A stretch of 64,000 nt of DNA from Mycobacterium gallinarum (GTDB taxonomy: Bacteria; Actinomycetota; Actinomycetes; Mycobacteriales; Mycobacteriaceae): assembly GCF_010726765.1 (NCBI RefSeq), contig NZ_AP022601.1, forward strand, positions 2,604,001 through 2,668,000, given 5' to 3'. Position 1 is the first letter of the stretch, and the number at the start of each line of letters is the position of its first letter. Positions 59,989-64,000 of this stretch are shown one piece after another. Position numbers and translations under genes: made by a program. The notes beneath the pieces are model-generated. The model did not search any database. It was given only the letters and a program-made list of their open reading frames with translations, and was not told the origin of the DNA.

Positions 59989-60750
59989 CTACATCACCAT
60001 GCCGCCGTCGACCGGCAACACCTGACCCGTGATGTAGGACGCGGCGTCGGACGCCATGAACACGAAGGCGCCCGCGATCTCAGACGGTTCGGCCCAGCGC
60101 TTGAGCGGAATGCGGTTCATCATGTTGGCCGCGAACTTCTCGTTGGTCCGGATGGTCTCCGTCATCGGTGTCGCGGCGAGCGGTGCAAGGGCGTTCACCA
60201 TGATGTTCTTCGGGGCCAGCTCGCGGGCAAGTGATTTCGTGAAACCGATGAGGCCGGCCTTCGCCGCCGAATAGTTGACCTGGCCGAGCGTTCCGGTCAG
60301 CCCCGCCGCCGACGTCACATTGATGACGCGGCCGGTGCCGTCGGTCGGGATGTGCGGCAGTGCGGCCTGGGTGCAGTGGAATGTGCCCATGACGTGAATG
60401 TCGAACGTCAATCGGAACGTCTCGTCCGTCAGCTTGGGAAACATCGCGGGCGACGTGACACCGGCGTTGTTGACCAGGATGTGCAGCGCCCCCCCGCCGA
60501 GCCCGGCGGCCTGCGCGGCGGCCGCATCGGCCGCCTCGCGGTCACTCACGTCCAGCGCGCACGAGTCAGCCTTACCGCCGTTGGCGCGGATTCTTTCGGC
60601 CACAGCCGATGCCGCGTCCGCATCGAGATCGGTCACCAGGACGGCCGCGCCCGCATCGGCGAGCGCCGCGGCAACCGCCGCTCCGATGCCGCCGCCTGCG
60701 CCGGCACCGGTGACCAGTGCGGCACGGCCGGTCAGGTCGAAGTAACCCAT
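59989..60750 (-). CDS. SDR family oxidoreductase
   Basis: 253 residues. VTGAGAGGGIGAAVAAALAD (a glycine-rich variant loop), NNAGV, NVTSAAG and YSAAKAGLIGF as YxxxK. ITGQVLPVDGG end. ATG start exactly adjoining the dehydrogenase stop. May be a 3-hydroxyacyl-CoA dehydrogenase or steroid-type alcohol dehydrogenase of the run. Confidence 0.93.
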   Translation of the reverse strand: MGYFDLTGRAALVTGAGAGGGIGAAVAAALADAGAAVLVTDLDADAASAVAERIRANGGKADSCALDVSDREAADAAAAQAAGLGGGALHILVNNAGVTSPAMFPKLTDETFRLTFDIHVMGTFHCTQAALPHIPTDGTGRVINVTSAAGLTGTLGQVNYSAAKAGLIGFTKSLARELAPKNIMVNALAPLAATPMTETIRTNEKFAANMMNRIPLKRWAEPSEIAGAFVFMASDAASYITGQVLPVDGGMVM

Positions 60751-61929
60751 TCAGTAGCTCCTTGGCATGCCGAGTACGTGTTCGCCGAGGAAGTTCAGGA
60801 TCATCTCCTGGCTGACCGGCGCGATCTTCATCAGCCGCGACTCACGGAAGTACCGCGATACGTGGTACTCCTCGGAGTACCCCATGCCGCCATGCAATTG
60901 CAGAGCCCGGTCGGCGGCACCGAATCCGGCGTCGGCACAGAGGTATTTGGCGGTGTTCGCCTCACGCCCGCACGGCTTGCCGTTGTCGTACAACCACGCC
61001 GCCTTGCGCAGCACCAACTCGGCGGCGTCCAGGCGTGCCAACGAGTCGGCGAGCGGGAACTGCAGGCCCTGGTTCATGCCGATCGGGCGCTCGAAGACGA
61101 CGCGCTCGTTGCCGTACTTCACGGCCTTCTCCAGCGCGACGCGGCCGATGCCCAAGGCCTCGGCGGCGATCAGCATTCGTTCAGGGTTGAGCCCGTCGAG
61201 GATGTACTTGAACCCCTTGCCTTCCTCACCGACACGGTCCTCGACACCGACGACGAGGTCGTCGATGAATACCTCATTGGAGCTGACCGCATTTCGGCCC
61301 ATCTTCTTGATCGGGCGGATGTCGACGTGGTCGGGATCCAGATTGGTCAGGAACAAGGTCATACCGTCGGTCTTCTTGGTGACCTCGTCGAAGGGCGTGG
61401 TGCGGGTGAGCAGCAGGATCTTCTCCGATTCCTGCGCCTTCGAGATCCACACCTTGCGCCCATTGATGCGGTACTTGTCGCCCTCGCGTTTGGCGAACGT
61501 GGTGATGCGCGACGTGTCCAGTCCCGCACCGGGTTCGGTGACACCGAAGCACACGTGCAGATCGCCGTTGACGATGCGGGGCAGGGTGGCGGCCTTGAGT
61601 TCGTCGGAGCCGTGCTTGACGACAGGCTGCATCCCGAAAATCGTGAGGTGGATGGCGCTGGCACCGTTCATCGCCGCGCCGGACCGTGCCACCTCCTCCA
61701 GCAGCAGGGTCGCCTCGGTGATGCCCAGCCCATGGCCGCCGTACTCCTCGGGGATGGTCATGCCCAACCAGCCGCCGGAGGCGATCGCGTCGTAGAACTC
61801 CTGCGGAAATTCGTGCGCCAGGTCCTTTTTCATCCAGTATTCGTCGTCGAACCTGCTGCACAGCTCCGCGACGGACTTGCGGATGATCTGCTGATCTTCG
61901 GTCAGCTCGAAACTCATGCCCCCAGACAC
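60751..61929 (-). CDS. acyl-CoA dehydrogenase
   Basis: 392 residues. MTIPEEYGGHGLGITEATLL, FGVTEPGAGLDTSRITT, RINGRKVWISKAQES, and catalytic E250 in LNPERMLIAAEALG. GTG start at 61929 has GAGGAG upstream; the extension to 61992 would run through the hairpin and is unlikely. First gene of the run that continues with SDR, CoA-transferase, hydratase, thiolase and a second dehydrogenase. Confidence 0.93.
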   Translation of the reverse strand: MSGGMSFELTEDQQIIRKSVAELCSRFDDEYWMKKDLAHEFPQEFYDAIASGGWLGMTIPEEYGGHGLGITEATLLLEEVARSGAAMNGASAIHLTIFGMQPVVKHGSDELKAATLPRIVNGDLHVCFGVTEPGAGLDTSRITTFAKREGDKYRINGRKVWISKAQESEKILLLTRTTPFDEVTKKTDGMTLFLTNLDPDHVDIRPIKKMGRNAVSSNEVFIDDLVVGVEDRVGEEGKGFKYILDGLNPERMLIAAEALGIGRVALEKAVKYGNERVVFERPIGMNQGLQFPLADSLARLDAAELVLRKAAWLYDNGKPCGREANTAKYLCADAGFGAADRALQLHGGMGYSEEYHVSRYFRESRLMKIAPVSQEMILNFLGEHVLGMPRSY

Positions 61930-61950
61930 GTGTTCTCCTCTTCGTGCATA

Positions 61951-62003
61951 GCGATTTCGGCGCGCTCGGTCCCGCTGAGCGTTTCCAGGCACGCCGAAAT
62001 CGC
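61951..62003. terminator. hairpin terminator after amidohydrolase gene
   Basis: Perfect 12-base inverted repeat GCGATTTCGGCG (61951-61962) with 61992-62003 and a 29-base loop, between the amidohydrolase stop (62012) and the next minus-strand start (61929). Its arm is almost identical to that of the hairpin at 4025. Confidence 0.65.
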
Positions 62004-62011
62004 AGTGGGAC

Positions 62012-63307
62012 TCAGTCCTTGTTGCCGGTCAATTCCTTGGCGTTGGCGGCGAAGTCGGCGAAGTTCGCGCCCGTCTTCTCCTTCTTTGACAGCGCTTGGA
62101 TGGTGACGTCGTGGCCTTCGGCGGCTTTGCGCAGCGCACCCACGGTGGCCTGTTCCTTGGTGATGTGGGTGAAGGGATCCCAGTGATACCAGCGCATGGC
62201 GTTCTCGTAGGTCATCTTGTTGATCTCGACATCGGGGACGTGGTGCTCTTTGAGAACCTCGTCGAGTTGCTCAGGGGCCCCGGGCCACATCGAATCGCTG
62301 TGTGGGTAGTCGGCTTCCCAGCAGATGTTGTCGATGCCGACGTCGTTGCGCAGCTGCACCCCGACGTGATCGGAGATGAAACAGGTCAGGAAGTGATCGC
62401 GGAACACCTCCGAAGGCTTCTGGGTGCCGAAGTCCTGACCCGTCCACGTCGAATGCATCTCATAGGTGCGATCAGCACGCTCCAGGAAATACGGAATCCA
62501 GCCGGTGCCGCCCTCACTCAAGGCGATCTTCAAATCGGGGTATTCCTTGATCGGCCGGCTCCACAACAGATCCGCGGCGGCCTGCACGATGTTCATCGGC
62601 TGCAGGGTGATCATCACATCCATCGGGGCGTCGGGGGCGGTGATGGCCAACCGCCCCGAGGACCCGATGTGCACGTTGAGCACGGTGTCGGTGTCGACGA
62701 GTGCATCCCACATCGGCTTCCAGTAATCGAAATCATGAAAGCTGGGGTATCCCATGGCCGAGGGGTTCTCGGTGAACGTCAACGAGTGCACCCCACGCTT
62801 GGCGTTGCGCCGAATCTCCTTGGCGCACGCTTCGGCGTCCCAGATCACCGGCAGCGTCATCGGGATGAACCGGGCCGGATAGGCCCCGCACCACTCCTCG
62901 ACATGCCAGTCGTTGTAGGCCTGCACCAGCGCCAGGGAGAACTCGTGATCCTCGGTGGCGAACAACCGGCCCGCGAACCCGGGAAACGACGGGAAACACA
63001 TCGAGCCCAAGATGCCCCCGGCGTTCATGTCCTTGACCCGCTCGTCGACCTGGTAACAGCCCGGCCGGATCTCATCCAGTCCTTGGGGCTCCAGGCCGTA
63101 CTCCTCCTTCGGGCGGCCCGCGACCGCGTTGAGCGCCACGTTGGGGATCACGATGTCGCGGAACTGCCAGGTATCAGAACCATCGGGGTTATGCACCAAC
63201 CGCGGCGCCTCATCCAGATACTTCTTCTGCAGATGATTCCTGAACATATCCGGCGGCTCGACGATGTGATCATCAACGCTGATCAGAATCATGTCTTCTT
63301 TGTTCAC
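62012..63307 (-). CDS. amidohydrolase family protein (Amidohydro_2 type)
   Basis: 431 residues. ISVDDHIVEPPDMF is the first metal loop, TVLNVHIGSSGR the mid-barrel His, FISDHVGVQLR and EADYPHSDSMWPG the late Asp/His loop. GTG 63307 has GGAGG eight bases upstream; a longer start at 63346 is unsupported. Longer than the two members at 13.7-16 kb and of a separate subfamily common in mycobacterial steroid and aromatic islands. Followed by a hairpin. Confidence 0.92.
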   Translation of the reverse strand: MNKEDMILISVDDHIVEPPDMFRNHLQKKYLDEAPRLVHNPDGSDTWQFRDIVIPNVALNAVAGRPKEEYGLEPQGLDEIRPGCYQVDERVKDMNAGGILGSMCFPSFPGFAGRLFATEDHEFSLALVQAYNDWHVEEWCGAYPARFIPMTLPVIWDAEACAKEIRRNAKRGVHSLTFTENPSAMGYPSFHDFDYWKPMWDALVDTDTVLNVHIGSSGRLAITAPDAPMDVMITLQPMNIVQAAADLLWSRPIKEYPDLKIALSEGGTGWIPYFLERADRTYEMHSTWTGQDFGTQKPSEVFRDHFLTCFISDHVGVQLRNDVGIDNICWEADYPHSDSMWPGAPEQLDEVLKEHHVPDVEINKMTYENAMRWYHWDPFTHITKEQATVGALRKAAEGHDVTIQALSKKEKTGANFADFAANAKELTGNKD

Positions 63308-63530
63308 GCCTGTTCCCTCCGTCGAAATCTGTGATAGCACCCACACTAGTTACCCAGTCAGGTTCTCTATCTGAGGAAACTAGCTTCTCTTGCGACGAGA
63401 ATCAATGTCCGAAACGACCCGCATAGCCTTCCAGCAGCACCGTTGGACTGTAAGTGGCAGGCCACCGACCCGCACATCCAGGCGACGGCATTGACCATCG
63501 GCCGGAAAGGTGGAAATCTATTGGCGAAAT

Positions 63531-63549
63531 ATGAGAACCTGATTCTCGT
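63531..63549. promoter_or_regulatory. putative operator ATGAGAAC-CTG-ATTCTCGT
   Basis: Inverted repeat of the same 8-3-8 design as that at 13501, two mismatches between halves. It touches the start codon of the CMD-family gene and is 224 bases from the divergent amidohydrolase start. A half-site ACGAGAAT also lies at 63395-63402. No other feature seen in 63308-63530. Confidence 0.65.
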
Positions 63550-64000
63550 GAACGAGAGGAAGCGCCCGGTGCGTGTGCCCCCGCTCCCCGCGGACCAGTG
63601 GGATGACGCCGTCGACCACGCCTTGTCCGGCATGCTGCCTCCTGAGCGCCGCAATCCGGAGGCGGCGGGCAATCTGCTCGCAACGCTCGTCCGCCACCCC
63701 AAGCTGACCAGGTCCTTCCTTCGCTTCAACAACCACTTGATGTTCAGCTCGCCACTGCCCGACCGGCTGCGCGAGCTCGCGGTGTTGCGCGTCGCGCATC
63801 GCCGCGCTTGCGAGTACGAGTGGCGCCACCACGTTCGCATGGGCGGTGAGGCCGGCCTGTCCGATGACGTCATCGAAGGCATCCAGCGCGGCGAGGCCGT
63901 CGACGAACTCGACCGGGCGGTCCTTGCGGCAGTCGACGAACTCGAGGACAAGTCGGAGATCGCCGATGCCACATGGGCGACGCTCTCGGAACACCTCGAC
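63548..64000 (+). CDS. carboxymuconolactone decarboxylase (CMD/AhpD-like) family protein, partial
   Basis: 151 codons to the right edge, no stop. Translation begins MNERKRPVRVPPLPADQWDD, then NNHLMFSSPLPDRLRELAVL and VAHRRACEYEWRHHV, the CMD signature with one cysteine and the EYEW-x2-H motif. GTG 63548 chosen because residues from there fit the family; TTG 63521 (with AAGGTGG upstream) is nine codons longer. Probably a gamma-carboxymuconolactone decarboxylase-like or peroxidase-like helper of ring catabolism. Confidence 0.85.
   Translation, partial: MNERKRPVRVPPLPADQWDDAVDHALSGMLPPERRNPEAAGNLLATLVRHPKLTRSFLRFNNHLMFSSPLPDRLRELAVLRVAHRRACEYEWRHHVRMGGEAGLSDDVIEGIQRGEAVDELDRAVLAAVDELEDKSEIADATWATLSEHLD

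Noticed and set aside
60352..62106. 584-codon plus-strand open frame
   Set aside because: Antisense to the SDR and acyl-CoA dehydrogenase at 59989-61929; no recognisable motif.
63367..63972. 201-codon minus-strand open frame at the right edge
   Set aside because: Antisense to a plus-strand frame with an unmistakable CMD-family signature; the minus frame is Ser/Arg low-complexity.
1..64000. CRISPR arrays, insertion sequences, tRNA-linked attachment sites, prophage genes
   Set aside because: None found by reading: no regularly spaced repeats, transposase or integrase motifs, and no tRNA-like sequence was noticed.

Overview
The window reads as chromosomal DNA of a fast-growing mycobacterium (Mycolicibacterium or a close relative). 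The reasons are its high GC content, frequent GTG/TTG starts, dense co-directional runs with 4-base GTGA/ATGA overlaps, and its families: 3Fe-4S CxxXxxC...CP ferredoxins, mycofactocin-coupled SDRs, F420-dependent LLM-class oxidoreductases, many FadE-type acyl-CoA dehydrogenases, five cytochromes P450, AveC-like membrane proteins and many TetR regulators. I see no rRNA, tRNA, CRISPR, transposase, integrase or phage gene. The longest gene-free stretch is about 290 bases (13459-13744).

Layout. 0.3-3.5 kb (+): two SDRs (one mycofactocin type), a ferredoxin and a P450, then a small secreted protein. 13.5 to 4.1 kb (-): a nine-gene run of three acyl-CoA dehydrogenases (two forming a large/small pair), enoyl-CoA hydratase, SDR, LLM oxidoreductase, sulfotransferase, TIM-barrel isomerase and a DUF1214 protein, closed by a hairpin. 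13.7-17.3 kb (+): two amidohydrolases, a Rieske ferredoxin and a hydrolase. 17.8-23.6 kb (+): a NuoF-like flavoprotein, ferredoxin, DUF35-thiolase fusion, hydrolase and two hydroxyisobutyrate-dehydrogenase-like enzymes. 23.7-26.3 kb (+): P450-ferredoxin-P450. 28.1-26.4 kb (-): P450-ferredoxin-DUF1330. 36.0 to 28.2 kb (-): two Rieske oxygenases, each followed by a small partner of one paralogous family, plus an atypical amidohydrolase, MarR, a KshB-like reductase, SDR and a TauD-type dioxygenase. 36.1-41.3 kb: an EBP-like (sterol isomerase family) membrane protein, TetR, and AveC-MoxR-VWA. 41.3-51.3 kb: an acyl-CoA dehydrogenase, epimerase, LLM enzyme, VOC protein and SDR, then TetR-alcohol dehydrogenase-acyl-CoA dehydrogenase-kinase-quinone oxidoreductase. 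51.4-55.7 kb: two TetR regulators, a P450 and a second mycofactocin SDR. 61.9 to 55.7 kb (-): two acyl-CoA dehydrogenases, SDR, CoA-transferase, enoyl-CoA hydratase and thiolase. 63.3-64 kb: an amidohydrolase and a divergent CMD-family gene.

How it fits together. The gene set looks like a catabolic island for one or more hydrophobic substrates, plausibly of sterol, terpenoid or other polycyclic isoprenoid type (inferred). P450s and Rieske oxygenases with their electron donors would start attack; mycofactocin and ordinary SDRs would oxidise alcohols; CoA transfer and beta-oxidation or aldol cleavage would shorten side chains; amidohydrolase-superfamily enzymes and hydrolases would open or trim products.

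Regulation is the clearest unifying signal. A repeated inverted repeat of the form GAGA(A/G)(T/C)-N3-(A/G)TTCTC sits in front of four separate transcription units. A MarR-associated CAAGTACTTG-type box recurs at three places. Three or four TetR genes sit beside their own palindromes, one of them with further copies in front of the second mycofactocin SDR. The substrate and all functional links are inferences from sequence alone.
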